Of a DNA stretch of 64,000 nucleotides, positions 44,583 to 54,215 are shown in pieces; position 1 is the stretch's first letter, and each line of letters begins with the position of its first letter. The position numbers and the translations under genes were made by a program. Origin of the DNA: Gottfriedia sp002574545 (GTDB taxonomy: Bacteria; Bacillota; Bacilli; Bacillales; Bacillaceae_G); the NCBI GenBank assembly GCA_052180195.1, contig CP197469.1, one strand, 5' to 3'. Under the pieces are notes generated by a model, which saw only the letters and a list, made by a program, of their open reading frames with translations, was not told the origin of the DNA and did not search any database.

Positions 44583-44603
44583 ACCTTCTCCTCTTTTCTA
44601 TGT

Positions 44604-44654
44604 GAAAAGCCCCTGATCCAATACCTTCTGAGGGTGTGAGATTCAGGGACTTTC
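44604..44654 (-). other. Hairpin in the hemW leader / second terminator behind lepA
   Basis: Arms 44604-44617 and 44641-44654 pair around CCCTGA/TCAGGG, enclosing a smaller CCTTCTGAGG turn. On the minus strand it ends GGCTTTTC, a short T-run, 20 bp ahead of hemW. It may be a second terminator for lepA or a leader structure; I cannot choose. Confidence 0.45.
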
Positions 44655-44790
44655 GTTGATTTCAACTTTATGATTGTATATTTTCTTATGAAATTTGTCT
44701 AATTAATGGCTTTACTTTATTAATCATTATTTACATCTTATTTTTGATCCATAACAAATTTTAGTAAAAATTAATGCAACTAAATTTACA

Positions 44791-44819
44791 ATGCCACCGC
44801 AATTTAATTACGGTGGCAT
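44791..44819 (-). terminator. Hairpin after lepA, probable terminator
   Basis: ATGCCACCG and CGGTGGCAT form a nine-bp stem 23 bp after the lepA stop. The minus strand continues TTGTAAATTT, so the T-run is poor and read-through into hemW is likely. Confidence 0.55.
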
Positions 44820-44842
44820 CTCATCAACATCAATACTTAATA

Positions 44843-46663
44843 TTAGTCATCCATACGTAAAACAGCCATGAATGCCTCTTGTGGTACCTCTACAGAACCA
44901 ACAGCTTTCATTCGCTTTTTACCTTCTTTTTGCTTATCTAATAGCTTACGTTTACGAGAGATATCCCCACCGTAACATTTTGCTAATACGTTTTTACCCA
45001 TTGACTTAATTGTTGAACGAGCAACAATTTTTTGTCCGATTGCCGCTTGAACTGGTACTTCGAACTGTTGTCTTGGAATTAGTTCTTTTAATTTATCAAC
45101 GATAATTTTCCCACGATCATAAGCAGCATCTCTATGAACGATAAATGATAGAGCATCTACTTGTTCACCGTTTAATAAAATATCCATTTTCACAAGTTTA
45201 GAAACTTTGTAACCAATCAGTTCATAATCAAATGAAGCATAACCTTTTGTACTTGATTTTAATTGGTCAAAGAAATCATAAACAATTTCAGATAATGGAA
45301 TTTCATACGTTAACGTAACACGGTTTGCATCTAAATATTGCATATCGATAAAGTTTCCGCGTTTCTTTTGGCAAAGTTCCATGATTGCTCCAACAAAATC
45401 ATTTGGAACCATGATTTTTGCTTTTACGTAAGGCTCTTCTACTCGATCAATTGATTGAGGGTCTGGCATATGAGCAGGGTTATCAACGATAATCAAATCA
45501 CCTTTTGTTGTGTAAACATTATAGATAACACTTGGTGCTGTTGTAATTAAATCAATTTTGAATTCACGTTCAATACGCTCTTGAATGATTTCCATGTGTA
45601 ATAATCCTAAAAATCCACAACGGAAACCAAATCCTAAAGCTTGTGAAGTTTCAGCTTCAAATTGTAAAGCTGCATCATTTAATTGAAGTTTTTCAAGTGC
45701 ATCACGTAAATCATTATATTTAGAAGTATCTATTGGATATAATCCACAGAATACCATAGGATTTAATTTACGATAACCTGGTAGTGGCTCGGTTGCTGGA
45801 TTCTCAGCAAGAGTAATTGTATCCCCAACGCGAGTATCTCCAACATTTTTAATAGAAGCAGTTAAGAAACCTACGTCACCTACAGTTAACTCATCACGTT
45901 GTGTAGTACGAGGAGTAAATACTCCTGCTTCAACTACTTCGAATTCTTTACCAGTAGCCATCATTCTAATTTTTTGACCTACTTTTACAGTACCTTCTAC
46001 AATACGAATATAAGCTACAACACCACGATATGGATCGAATAATGAATCAAAAATAAGTGCTTTTAAAGGCGCATCTGGATCCCCTGTTGGAGCTGGTACT
46101 TTTTCTACAATTTGTTCTAGAATTTCTTCTATTCCGATTCCTGCTTTAGCAGATGCTAATACTGCTTCAGAAGCATCTAAACCAATTACCTCTTCAACTT
46201 CTTGTCTTACACGTTCAGGCTCAGCACTCGGTAGGTCAATCTTATTAATAACTGGTAAAATTTCTAAATCATTGTCTAAAGCTAAATAGACGTTCGCCAA
46301 TGTTTGTGCTTCGATACCTTGTGCAGCATCAACTACGAGAATTGCGCCTTCACAAGCTGCTAAACTACGTGAAACTTCATAAGTGAAGTCGACATGTCCA
46401 GGAGTATCAATTAAATGAAGAATATATTCTTCTCCATTTTTAGCTTTATATTGTAACTGCACAGCATTTAATTTAATGGTAATTCCACGTTCACGCTCTA
46501 AATCCATTGAGTCCAATAGCTGAGACTTCATCTCACGCTGTGTTAATGCATTTGTTTTCTCAAGAATTCTATCTGCTAATGTAGACTTTCCATGGTCAAT
46601 GTGTGCGATGATTGAAAAGTTTCTAATTCTCTTTTGTCTTTCTGATCTTGACTCTTTATTCAT
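44843..46663 (-). CDS. lepA: Elongation factor 4 (LepA GTPase)
   Basis: A 606-residue translational GTPase thought to act in ribosome back-translocation or 30S assembly. G1 is AHIDHGKST (about 18-26), G2 RGITI, G3 DTPGHVDF and G4 NKIDLP, followed by EF-G-like domains II, III and V and the LepA-specific C-terminus with KCYGGDISRKRKLLDKQKEGKKRMK. Length matches the family (about 600). In B. subtilis it follows yqxA as here. Confidence 0.97.
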   Translation of the reverse strand: MNKESRSERQKRIRNFSIIAHIDHGKSTLADRILEKTNALTQREMKSQLLDSMDLERERGITIKLNAVQLQYKAKNGEEYILHLIDTPGHVDFTYEVSRSLAACEGAILVVDAAQGIEAQTLANVYLALDNDLEILPVINKIDLPSAEPERVRQEVEEVIGLDASEAVLASAKAGIGIEEILEQIVEKVPAPTGDPDAPLKALIFDSLFDPYRGVVAYIRIVEGTVKVGQKIRMMATGKEFEVVEAGVFTPRTTQRDELTVGDVGFLTASIKNVGDTRVGDTITLAENPATEPLPGYRKLNPMVFCGLYPIDTSKYNDLRDALEKLQLNDAALQFEAETSQALGFGFRCGFLGLLHMEIIQERIEREFKIDLITTAPSVIYNVYTTKGDLIIVDNPAHMPDPQSIDRVEEPYVKAKIMVPNDFVGAIMELCQKKRGNFIDMQYLDANRVTLTYEIPLSEIVYDFFDQLKSSTKGYASFDYELIGYKVSKLVKMDILLNGEQVDALSFIVHRDAAYDRGKIIVDKLKELIPRQQFEVPVQAAIGQKIVARSTIKSMGKNVLAKCYGGDISRKRKLLDKQKEGKKRMKAVGSVEVPQEAFMAVLRMDD

Positions 46664-46772
46664 TTCATCACTCCTAAATTTCTCGACAGCATAGATAGTT
46701 TTGATTATATCAAAAAAATAGGGAAATATTCAATCTATATTAGCAGTATATGTCGAATGAAGTTTAGAAGGT

Positions 46773-47123
46773 CTAATTTAAGCTATCAATAATAGAAGGA
46801 ATTTTTTCAACAATCTTAATCCCTTTTTCAGTTACATACGCAACAAAATGAGATATTCCTTTTCCAACAACTGTAAAATAATTAAATGCCCCTAATCTTT
46901 CTAAATGATCTTCTCGAATTGCTAGTCCTTCTTTCGTGTAATCCTTTCCAAAAAGTACTGGACCAGCTTTCCCATCTTCTTTTGAAATTTTTACTACATC
47001 GTCTACATGATAGTAATCAGTCGAAGTAACTTTACTTATTCCATCTTTCGCAACTTGCATACAAGTAATGATCGTTATCGAAAAAATGATAATTAGCGTA
47101 AAATACCGAACCATATATTTCAT
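46773..47123 (-). CDS. yqxA: YqxA-like DUF3679 protein
   Basis: A 116-residue protein with an N-terminal signal/anchor helix (YFTLIIIFSITIITCMQVA) and a soluble domain outside the membrane. It matches the position of B. subtilis yqxA (DUF3679) between gpr/spoIIP and lepA, and has a comparable length. Function unknown. The stop of gpr is only 24 bp upstream, leaving no room for spoIIP, which normally stands between them. Confidence 0.75.
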   Translation of the reverse strand: MKYMVRYFTLIIIFSITIITCMQVAKDGISKVTSTDYYHVDDVVKISKEDGKAGPVLFGKDYTKEGLAIREDHLERLGAFNYFTVVGKGISHFVAYVTEKGIKIVEKIPSIIDSLN

Positions 47124-47147
47124 GTGTTTCTCCTCACTTACGAAATA

Positions 47148-48248
47148 TTAATGAGTATAAGAGCCAATATTATCTTGATTAATTTTAGAATGCAGCGCAG
47201 CGTTCATACCGCCAGCAATAATATTTGCCATATCTTCAATAAATGTATCCACTTCTTTTGGTGTAACCATTAAGTTATGACCTAGTGGTGACAATACCTC
47301 ATGTATCAGTTTCCTTTTTTCATTCTCTTCAAGTGTTCCTACAATTCCCATAAATGCCATTCGTTCCTTTTCACCAGGCATATCTTCGTCGGTATACTTT
47401 TTCTTTTCTCCAAATGCCATACCTGAAGGAATTAACGCTTTAGCTGGCTTGTCTCCTTCTTTTATTTCACGTCCAAAATGTTTTAAAATGAAGTCAATTG
47501 TATCACTTGTAATCGCAACAGCATCAACAACGGTTGGAACACCAATCGCAATAACCGGAATACCTAGTGTTTCCTTACTTAATTCCTTCCGTTTATTTCC
47601 TATTCCAGAACCTGGATGAATGCCATTATCTGTAATTTGGATTGTTGTATTAACGCGCTCAATAGATCTTGCTGCAAGTGCATCAATCGCAATGACAAAA
47701 TCTGGTTTTACTTTTTCAATGACACCTGAAATAATATCGCTCGTTTCAATACCAGTGATCCCCATTACGCCTGGAGATAAAGCACAAACTGGACGATAAC
47801 CATCTTGTACACTTTCAGGCTGTAGTTCAAAAAGATGCTTCGTGACAACTAAATTTTCAACAACCATTGGCCCAAGTGCATCAGGAGTTACATTCCAATT
47901 TCCTAAACCGACAACTAAACACGTTTGATCTTCCGTAATTCCTAAATTTTTTAAGAATGCAGAAAACTCGTTTGCAAAAACCTTTTCAACCTTTTCTTGA
48001 AGCTCAGTATCTTGTTCACGAATCCCTTGAACTTGAAGTGTTAAATAATTACCTGGCTTTTTACCAATTCTTTCAGATGCGGACTCTTTAATATGAACAT
48101 GAGAAATACTTACACCATCAGCTTCTCGTTCTTTAACGATGACACCGGTAATTTCTTCCTTTGTCTGTTCTCGCTCCTCGAGCATCTCTTTTGCTTCTAC
48201 TGCTAAATCTGTTCGAACACTATATTGACTTAAATCTAATTCACTCAT
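47148..48248 (-). CDS. gpr: Germination protease Gpr
   Basis: A 366-residue aspartic-like protease that degrades small acid-soluble spore proteins after germination. The N-terminal propeptide begins MSELDLSQYSVRTDLAVEA and is removed in the forespore. The core contains LVVGLGNWNVTPDALGP, AIDALAARS and GIHPGSGIGNKR. It implies that the host is a spore former. Expected to be SigG controlled, but I did not see a clean SigG promoter upstream. Divergent from rpsT. Confidence 0.95.
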   Translation of the reverse strand: MSELDLSQYSVRTDLAVEAKEMLEEREQTKEEITGVIVKEREADGVSISHVHIKESASERIGKKPGNYLTLQVQGIREQDTELQEKVEKVFANEFSAFLKNLGITEDQTCLVVGLGNWNVTPDALGPMVVENLVVTKHLFELQPESVQDGYRPVCALSPGVMGITGIETSDIISGVIEKVKPDFVIAIDALAARSIERVNTTIQITDNGIHPGSGIGNKRKELSKETLGIPVIAIGVPTVVDAVAITSDTIDFILKHFGREIKEGDKPAKALIPSGMAFGEKKKYTDEDMPGEKERMAFMGIVGTLEENEKRKLIHEVLSPLGHNLMVTPKEVDTFIEDMANIIAGGMNAALHSKINQDNIGSYTH

Positions 48249-48378
48249 TTATCTAGCCTCCACAATACTCATCGAAATTTAACAATTCTCTTCTTAACTA
48301 GTTTAGCTAGATGTTACCAATTCTAAACGAATTGTTTATTTTTCTTTTGAAAAGGCGAAAATAGCTTTATGAATTCTA

Positions 48379-48407
48379 TTGCCAAATGGGACTTGTTTTG
48401 ATAAAAT
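48379..48407 (+). promoter_or_regulatory. SigA-type promoter of rpsT
   Basis: The -35 TTGCCA (48379-48384) and -10 TAAAAT (48402-48407) are 17 bases apart and 60 bp before the rpsT start codon. Confidence 0.6.
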
Positions 48408-48467
48408 AAGTTTTGTTCTATTTGTATTCGAGGCAAATTTCTCGACTGCATTCGGGAGGTGAAAGGT

Positions 48468-48734
48468 ATGCCAAATATTAAATCAGCTATTAAACGTGTA
48501 AAAACAGCTGAAGCTCATCGTGCTCACAACGCATCTCTAAAATCAGAAATGCGTACTGCAGTGAAAACTGTTGAAGCTTTAGTTACTAATAACGAAACTG
48601 AAAAAGCGCAAGAAGCTTTATTAACTGCTTCTAAAAAATTAGATAAAGCTGTTAACAGCAATCTAATCCACAAAAACGCTGCTTCACGTCAAAAATCTCG
48701 TTTAGCTAAAAAAGTTAACGCTATGAACGCGTAA
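48468..48734 (+). CDS. rpsT: 30S ribosomal protein S20
   Basis: An 88-residue, Lys/Ala-rich helical protein that binds 16S rRNA early in 30S assembly. MPNIKSAIKRVKTAEAHRAHN is the standard N-terminus and NKAASRQKSRLAKKVN-like residues the C-terminus. The frame opens at GTG 48459, but GGGAGGTGA before ATG 48468 decides the start. The only plus-strand gene here, as in B. subtilis. Confidence 0.97.
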   Translation: MPNIKSAIKRVKTAEAHRAHNASLKSEMRTAVKTVEALVTNNETEKAQEALLTASKKLDKAVNSNLIHKNAASRQKSRLAKKVNAMNA

Positions 48735-48740
48735 TGAATG

Positions 48741-48771
48741 AAATGGTGTCTCAGCTGAGACACCATTTTTT
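48741..48771. terminator. Terminator behind rpsT
   Basis: The perfect stem AAATGGTGTCTCAG/CTGAGACACCATTT is followed by Ts; it lies between convergent rpsT and the AadA-like gene. Confidence 0.92.
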
Positions 48772-48794
48772 CGTACAATAAAGTATCAGATAAA

Positions 48795-49601
48795 TTATCT
48801 AATTTTATTACATTCGCGAATGATAAACTCCATGTAGTCAATCGCATCTTTTCTTCTTGTAAAAATCGATTTGTAATAGGATTTTTTATGATCTGTTCGT
48901 AATCTCAATGACTCATTAATAATCTTATGCCATCTTTTAGGAACTGACTTTAAAGCATATTCACCCGCTCCTACTTTTGATGTAATATCTTTTTCTTTCA
49001 ATGTGTAATAAATTCGAGATACTCCTAAAACTCCCCATTCAATACTTCTTAAACTGACAATTAAACTCAAATAGTTAACTGTAGGGAACTTTTTACAATT
49101 ATTTAACCAGCTAAGCCAATAAGAATTAAGATTATTTCTCATATTAGATAGTAGTGTATCCCAGTTTACTGAAATATCTACATTATCAATATTTAGCCCC
49201 CTAACAGTTATACCGTATGTTTTTAATTGAAAAACATCGATCGAATTCTGCTCAAATATATTTAAACCTTGAAACTGCCCATCATTGAAACGAATACATA
49301 ATTTCCCTTCTTCATTTAAAGACTGCAAATCTTCTTTAAAAATATACCACCCATCTAAAATTGTATTTGGAAATTTTCTTTGCATATCTTTATGAATATC
49401 TCTCAGTATTTTTACATCAGCTTCAGAAACTTTGCGCTTTACAACAGCTATAAAATCGATATCGCTAAATCCATTCTTAAAAGCACTTAAAGTAATCGAG
49501 CCATAAAGATAAAAAGAATCGATTAAATTAGGTAATTTCAAATCAAAATAATGAAAGTAAGTATCTAATACATCGTTTATTTCTTTAGGAATTCCAGCCA
49601 T
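48795..49601 (-). CDS. AadA-like nucleotidyltransferase (DUF4111-type)
   Basis: A 268-residue protein with an N-terminal nucleotidyltransferase fold: FYLYGSITLSAFKNGFSDIDFIAVV (about residues 28-52) carries the G-S...D-x-D motif with both metal-binding Asp residues. The C-terminal helical half (about 150-260) is like the adenylyltransferase C domain. Enzymes of this type adenylylate aminoglycosides such as streptomycin or spectinomycin, but many chromosomal copies have no proven resistance role. It interrupts the usual rpsT-holA neighbourhood and is flanked by terminators on both sides, suggesting a later insertion. Confidence 0.75.
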   Translation of the reverse strand: MAGIPKEINDVLDTYFHYFDLKLPNLIDSFYLYGSITLSAFKNGFSDIDFIAVVKRKVSEADVKILRDIHKDMQRKFPNTILDGWYIFKEDLQSLNEEGKLCIRFNDGQFQGLNIFEQNSIDVFQLKTYGITVRGLNIDNVDISVNWDTLLSNMRNNLNSYWLSWLNNCKKFPTVNYLSLIVSLRSIEWGVLGVSRIYYTLKEKDITSKVGAGEYALKSVPKRWHKIINESLRLRTDHKKSYYKSIFTRRKDAIDYMEFIIRECNKIR

Positions 49602-49703
49602 TCATCTCTCTCCCAAACACCTTTTATAGGAAATCTTTTACAATTCCTACATTATAACAGATTGTATTGGTAATAGACTGAATTTTATAGACTTTTATAT
49701 GAT

Positions 49704-49745
49704 AAAAAATGGCAGCCCAATTTAACGATTGGACTGCCATTTTTT
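49704..49745. terminator. Terminator behind holA
   Basis: The stem AAAAATGGCAGCCCAAT with its near-perfect complement and T-run lies 26 bp after the holA stop and can stop transcription on the minus strand. Confidence 0.9.
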
Positions 49746-49770
49746 ATTCTTTATGTCGGTTTTTCTTAAA

Positions 49771-50775
49771 TTATTTATTTAATTGAAGAATTAACATTTC
49801 AAGGATCATGACCTTATCTCCTTGACCAGTCTTCATTTTATAATCAACTTCAGCAATTAATCGTATCGCTTCTTTCAATTCACTTGCTTGAAAGTTATTC
49901 GCTTGCTTTTGTCCATAAAACACTCTCCCTGGGGATACACCTACTGAGGAGGCAATTTGATTATTTGAATAGCCACTACTTGATAATTGCTTTATTCCAT
50001 ATAATAATCTAAACTGACTAGCTAACAATGCAACTATTTTTATCGGTTCTTCGCCAATAAATAATAATTCATGAAGAATTTTCAGTGCCTCAGTTGTTTG
50101 TCTTACCGCTGTTTTTTCGATAAGAGAAAAAACATTTTGTTCAATTGTTTTTGCTACCATCATTTCTACTAGGTCTGCATCAACTTCGCCTTCATTTCCA
50201 ATAAACAATTGTAACTTCTCACATTCAAGTTTTAAGATTGATAAATTATTTCCAACGAGTAATTTTAGCTTTTCAATTGCCTCTTTAGTAATTGTTACAT
50301 TCCCAGTAAAACGCTCTTTAATCCAACCGTCTAAATTATTCGTTTCAACCGGGTGGCACTCAACTAGCTCTACTTGTTTTTTCAAGGCTTTTGTTACCTT
50401 TTTCCGTTCGTCCAATTTTTCATAAGCAGCCACAAAAACAACAGTAGTAAATGGCGCAGGATTTTCAATATAATCAAATAATGGTTCTAGATCTTGTACA
50501 ATTTTTTCTTTTTGAGCTGTTAAAAACAAACATGATTTTATGATGATGACCTTATTCCCACCAAAAAAGGACGGTGTTTGAGCATCCTCAAGAGCTTCAC
50601 TTAAATAAGACTCTTTTAAATCATATGTTTGATAGTTAAAATCATCAATTTCTCCTTGTAAAGCTGCTTTCACGATTAAGTTTTCCGCTTCTTGAAGTAA
50701 AAAATCTTCAGTACCTACCAATAAATACATTGGCGATACATTCTTTTTCAATTTTTTATGTAAATCATTAATCAT
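49771..50775 (-). CDS. holA: DNA polymerase III subunit delta
   Basis: A 334-residue clamp-loader subunit (B. subtilis YqeN). Blocks are MYLLVGTEDFLLQEAENLI, TPSFFGGNKVIIIKSC, a central ATPase-like fold without Walker motifs, and the C-terminal collar domain (ILHELLFIGEEPIKIVALL, YGQKQANNFQASELKEAI). The frame opens at 50817, but GAGGTG before ATG 50775 (MINDLHK) is the ribosome site. Transcribed away from yqzM. Confidence 0.93.
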   Translation of the reverse strand: MINDLHKKLKKNVSPMYLLVGTEDFLLQEAENLIVKAALQGEIDDFNYQTYDLKESYLSEALEDAQTPSFFGGNKVIIIKSCLFLTAQKEKIVQDLEPLFDYIENPAPFTTVVFVAAYEKLDERKKVTKALKKQVELVECHPVETNNLDGWIKERFTGNVTITKEAIEKLKLLVGNNLSILKLECEKLQLFIGNEGEVDADLVEMMVAKTIEQNVFSLIEKTAVRQTTEALKILHELLFIGEEPIKIVALLASQFRLLYGIKQLSSSGYSNNQIASSVGVSPGRVFYGQKQANNFQASELKEAIRLIAEVDYKMKTGQGDKVMILEMLILQLNK

Positions 50776-50984
50776 GTTTTGCACCTCTACACTAATTTTC
50801 TTAGTATAGTATAACATGTCCTACATGAGAAGGAAGAGATTAGTAAATACTAATCTCTAATTTATATAAACGTTTTAAATAAAGACCCGGTTTCTTCATT
50901 TAAAACGGTATAACTAAAACAAACATACTATGGATTTTTTAGTTATATTGATTTATACTAAAATTGATATAGGAGGGGTTATTT

Positions 50985-51119
50985 GTGAATACTTTTGAAA
51001 AAAATGTTCAAAGCAAACGTAATGATTCAACAGATTCTGGTGTTGGTTTCGTTGTTTCATTTGGTTTCTTCGCTACTCTATTTATCATCGCAACAATTGT
51101 TGAGTTTGTTGCACGATAA
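50985..51119 (+). CDS. yqzM: YqzM family small membrane protein
   Basis: A 44-residue protein beginning at GTG with AGGAGGGG eight bases upstream. A short polar head (NTFEKNVQSKRNDSTDSG) is followed by one helix (VGFVVSFGFFATLFIIATIV). The size, sequence and position between holA and comEC on the opposite strand match B. subtilis YqzM. Function unknown. Confidence 0.9.
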   Translation: MNTFEKNVQSKRNDSTDSGVGFVVSFGFFATLFIIATIVEFVAR

Positions 51120-51139
51120 TACATAGAACCAATTGATGG

Positions 51140-51161
51140 GGCTGCCTCGGCAGTCTTTTTT
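51140..51161. terminator. Terminator between yqzM and comEC
   Basis: A short GGCTGCC/GGCAGTC stem with a TC turn followed by six Ts. The Ts overlap the stop of convergent comEC. Confidence 0.75.
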
Positions 51162-53502
51162 AATTTCCTTCTTGGTTTCTGCTATTTGTTTTACGATATG
51201 CTTTAAATGTATAAATGGTACCTTGTCCACTTTTAAATTCATAAGTTATTGCACCAAGTTCATCAGTTCGTAAGATTTTAACATTGTACTTTTTTAATCG
51301 TTCAAGTACTTCATGTGTCGGATGACCATATCGATTTTTTCCCCCTACTGATATAATGCCAATTTGAGGCATAACGGCTTTAATAAATTGTTCGGAAGTC
51401 GATGTTTTACTCCCATGATGACCTATTTTCAAAACATCTGCCTTTAAATCATGATATTTAGAGAGCAGCCGATTTTCTCCATTTTCATCTAAATCACCAG
51501 AAAATAACCAATTCTTCCCACCTATGAATGCCTTTAGAACAATTGACCCTTCGTTTTCCTCACCTACATAATCTTTAATCGGAGAAATAACTTCAAAATA
51601 ATTCGAACCCGTTTTCCAATTCATACCTTCGCTTATTTTTATAATCTCGACTCCTTTTTTTCTAGCTATATTAATTCGTTCTTTTTCAGCTGAAGTAAAT
51701 TTCGTCTTATCACCTACGATTAATTGTTTCACATGATATGATTGTAGCACCTCCTTTCCACCTCCAATATGATCGATATCACCATGTGTAAATATTAATT
51801 TATCTATTTTACTAATTCCTTCACCTTTTAAAATTGGAATCAATAGATCCATGCCTGTCGAAAATGTTTTTTTGCGCTTCATCCACGTTTCTTCTTTTCC
51901 AGTTAATTTACCTCCTGTATCAATTACATAATTCCCTTTATTAAAAGGTAATTTTATAAGTATACAGTCACCTTGTCCTACATCTATAAACATAATCTTT
52001 CCAACTGGGTTCATATAGGGATAAATCAAATGCCCGCTAATAAGAATAAAAAATCCAATCAAACAAATAGTTAATAACTTTTTCTCTCTCTTATCTTCCA
52101 TAAAATATAAAATTAAAAATATTAGCAAGATATAAATAAACAGAATTTCTTTTGAAGGATGTGTAAAAATCAACTTAATAAATGGCAATTGCATACATAT
52201 ACTCAGTAATTTATCTGATATGTTAATAAAGAAAGTTAGCAGTAGCGTTAACTGTTCGCTAATTTCAAAATTAATAAAACTTAAACCAAAACTAATAATA
52301 CATAGCGGCATAATAATAAAATTAATATAAGGAATGAAAAGTAAGTTAATGATTATACTGTATGGTGATAATTCATGAAAATTAAAAAGTAAGATCGGGA
52401 TTGATACTAACTGAGTAATACTAGATGTATAAAGAGCCTTTGCATACCAAGATTTGTAATTTAAAATTTGTTCTGAGGTTAAAACAAGTACAAAACTTGT
52501 CACAAAGGAAAATTGAAATCCAATATCATCAATATAATTAGGTTTCACCAATAGCATGATTATGCAAGAAGCGAATAAAAGGGCAGTAATGTCGATTTTC
52601 ATTTTTGCTAACTTGTATATGCAAACTAACACACCTATAATAACCGCTCTGACAACTGACGCTTGAGCACCTGCTAGAAATCCATATATCATAATACACA
52701 ATATCGTTATAAATAAGCTGTTTTCTTTCGTTACGCCGATTCTAATTAGTAAAAAATAAACGCCAAGACTCAATAAACTAATATGAGAACCACTAATCGC
52801 AAGTAAATGTACGATTCCTACAATTTGATATTGAGATTCCGTAGTTGCATTCATTTTTGATCGTTCCCCAAATAGGAGAGCATTAATATATCCTTCTGTA
52901 TTGGAATCAAAATTCTCCTCTACATATTTAGTTAAAGCATGTCGAATATCGTTTATTGATTGAATGATCGTTCGTTTTCCATCATTACAATCCACTAAAC
53001 TATTTGGATTAGCAGTAATAATCCAGTAAATTCCTTGATTTAATAAGTACTTTCTATAATTAAATAAGTATGGATTCGAATTTTCTAAAGGCATTGTAAC
53101 TTCACCTTTTACTTCACATATTTCACCTATTTTTCTATTTTGAAAAACTTTTAATTGTTCTTTCGTATTTGCAAAACTATTTAGTAAGATTTCTTGATTA
53201 TTGAGTTTAAATGTAAATGAAACTTTATTTCCATCTATTATTGGAGTCGAGATGATTTCACCTCGTACATTTTGCGAAGGCTTTTGTTTAGGGGAATTCA
53301 TATTATTGTTTTGTAGGTAACATATACTAGACGTAATACATAGCGAAAGTATACAAATTAATAAAATTAGCCATCTTTTCTTTCCGACTAAAAAAATCAT
53401 TAAAAAAAGTAATATTAAAATAAAAAATAAATTATAGTTTTTAAAAAAGACGATTGTTATTATTTGTATAAAAACAATATAAGCTAGGTAAATACTCTTC
53501 AT
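51160..53502 (-). CDS. comEC: DNA internalization-related competence protein ComEC
   Basis: A 780-residue membrane channel that takes single-stranded DNA into the cell during transformation. N-terminal helices and a DUF4131 segment (about 1-150) precede the competence membrane domain with INALLFGERSKM and LLAISGSHISLLSLGVYFL. The C-terminal third is a metallo-beta-lactamase-like domain with FIDVGQGDCILIKLP, THGDIDHIGGG and IGHHGSKTSTSEQF, the presumed nuclease. Six bp separate it from comEA, where B. subtilis has comEB. Confidence 0.95.
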   Translation of the reverse strand: MKSIYLAYIVFIQIITIVFFKNYNLFFILILLFLMIFLVGKKRWLILLICILSLCITSSICYLQNNNMNSPKQKPSQNVRGEIISTPIIDGNKVSFTFKLNNQEILLNSFANTKEQLKVFQNRKIGEICEVKGEVTMPLENSNPYLFNYRKYLLNQGIYWIITANPNSLVDCNDGKRTIIQSINDIRHALTKYVEENFDSNTEGYINALLFGERSKMNATTESQYQIVGIVHLLAISGSHISLLSLGVYFLLIRIGVTKENSLFITILCIMIYGFLAGAQASVVRAVIIGVLVCIYKLAKMKIDITALLFASCIIMLLVKPNYIDDIGFQFSFVTSFVLVLTSEQILNYKSWYAKALYTSSITQLVSIPILLFNFHELSPYSIIINLLFIPYINFIIMPLCIISFGLSFINFEISEQLTLLLTFFINISDKLLSICMQLPFIKLIFTHPSKEILFIYILLIFLILYFMEDKREKKLLTICLIGFFILISGHLIYPYMNPVGKIMFIDVGQGDCILIKLPFNKGNYVIDTGGKLTGKEETWMKRKKTFSTGMDLLIPILKGEGISKIDKLIFTHGDIDHIGGGKEVLQSYHVKQLIVGDKTKFTSAEKERINIARKKGVEIIKISEGMNWKTGSNYFEVISPIKDYVGEENEGSIVLKAFIGGKNWLFSGDLDENGENRLLSKYHDLKADVLKIGHHGSKTSTSEQFIKAVMPQIGIISVGGKNRYGHPTHEVLERLKKYNVKILRTDELGAITYEFKSGQGTIYTFKAYRKTNSRNQEGN

Positions 53503-53508
53503 TTGTAT

Positions 53509-54126
53509 TTATCGAATGACAATAAACGGAGTCATTTTTTCAAGCGATTTTTTGCCGATTCCATTTACAGATTCTAATTGTTCTACTGAAGTAAATGGTC
53601 CGTTTTGATCAATATAATCTAAAATATTTTTTGCTTTTGATGGGCCTACACCAGGTATTTTTTCCAATTCTGATTGTGATGCATGGTTTATATCGATCAT
53701 CTCATTTTGGTTCGTTCCATCTCCCGTATTTTTAATTATGGTTTGATCAGTTTCTTCTCCAATAAACGGTACATAAATGACCATCTCATCAAACGTTTTT
53801 TCAGCTAAATTAACCTTATTAACATCAGCTTTTTCTTTAAATCCTCCCGCTAATCTAATTACGTCAATCACACGTTCTCCTTCTTTGCATTGAAATACAC
53901 CTGGTTTTTGTATTGCACCTTTTACATCAACCATGAATACTTTTGAATTCACTGGAACAATTTCTTCTTTTTTCTGATCATCATTTTTCTTTACTGTTTC
54001 TACTTTAGGCGATTGCTTTGCGAAAACTACTTCATTTTTACTTTTAATTTGATAAAAATTTACGACTAAAATCCCGACAATTACTACACAGATCCAAACC
54101 AATTTGTTATGAATTAACTTCTTCAT
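53509..54126 (-). CDS. comEA: Competence protein ComEA (DNA receptor)
   Basis: A 205-residue protein anchored by one N-terminal helix (LVWICVVIVGILVVNFY). An SLBB/soluble-ligand-binding domain follows (FMVDVKGAIQKPGVFQ...) and then two helix-hairpin-helix motifs (KIPGVGPSKAKNILDYI, VNGIGKKSLEKM) that bind double-stranded DNA on the outside. Length and domain order are normal. Transcribed towards comEC. Confidence 0.96.
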   Translation of the reverse strand: MKKLIHNKLVWICVVIVGILVVNFYQIKSKNEVVFAKQSPKVETVKKNDDQKKEEIVPVNSKVFMVDVKGAIQKPGVFQCKEGERVIDVIRLAGGFKEKADVNKVNLAEKTFDEMVIYVPFIGEETDQTIIKNTGDGTNQNEMIDINHASQSELEKIPGVGPSKAKNILDYIDQNGPFTSVEQLESVNGIGKKSLEKMTPFIVIR

Positions 54127-54215
54127 TTATTTCCTCCATTTTAACTTATATCATTATTTTCGACCTTGCTTCATATAGTGTAGGAGAGAATGTATGCAAA
54201 GGAAGGGATGTACTC

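Noticed and set aside
44604..44654. T-box or known riboswitch ahead of hemW
   Set aside because: No specifier, antiterminator or conserved ligand core is visible, only a stem with a short T-run.
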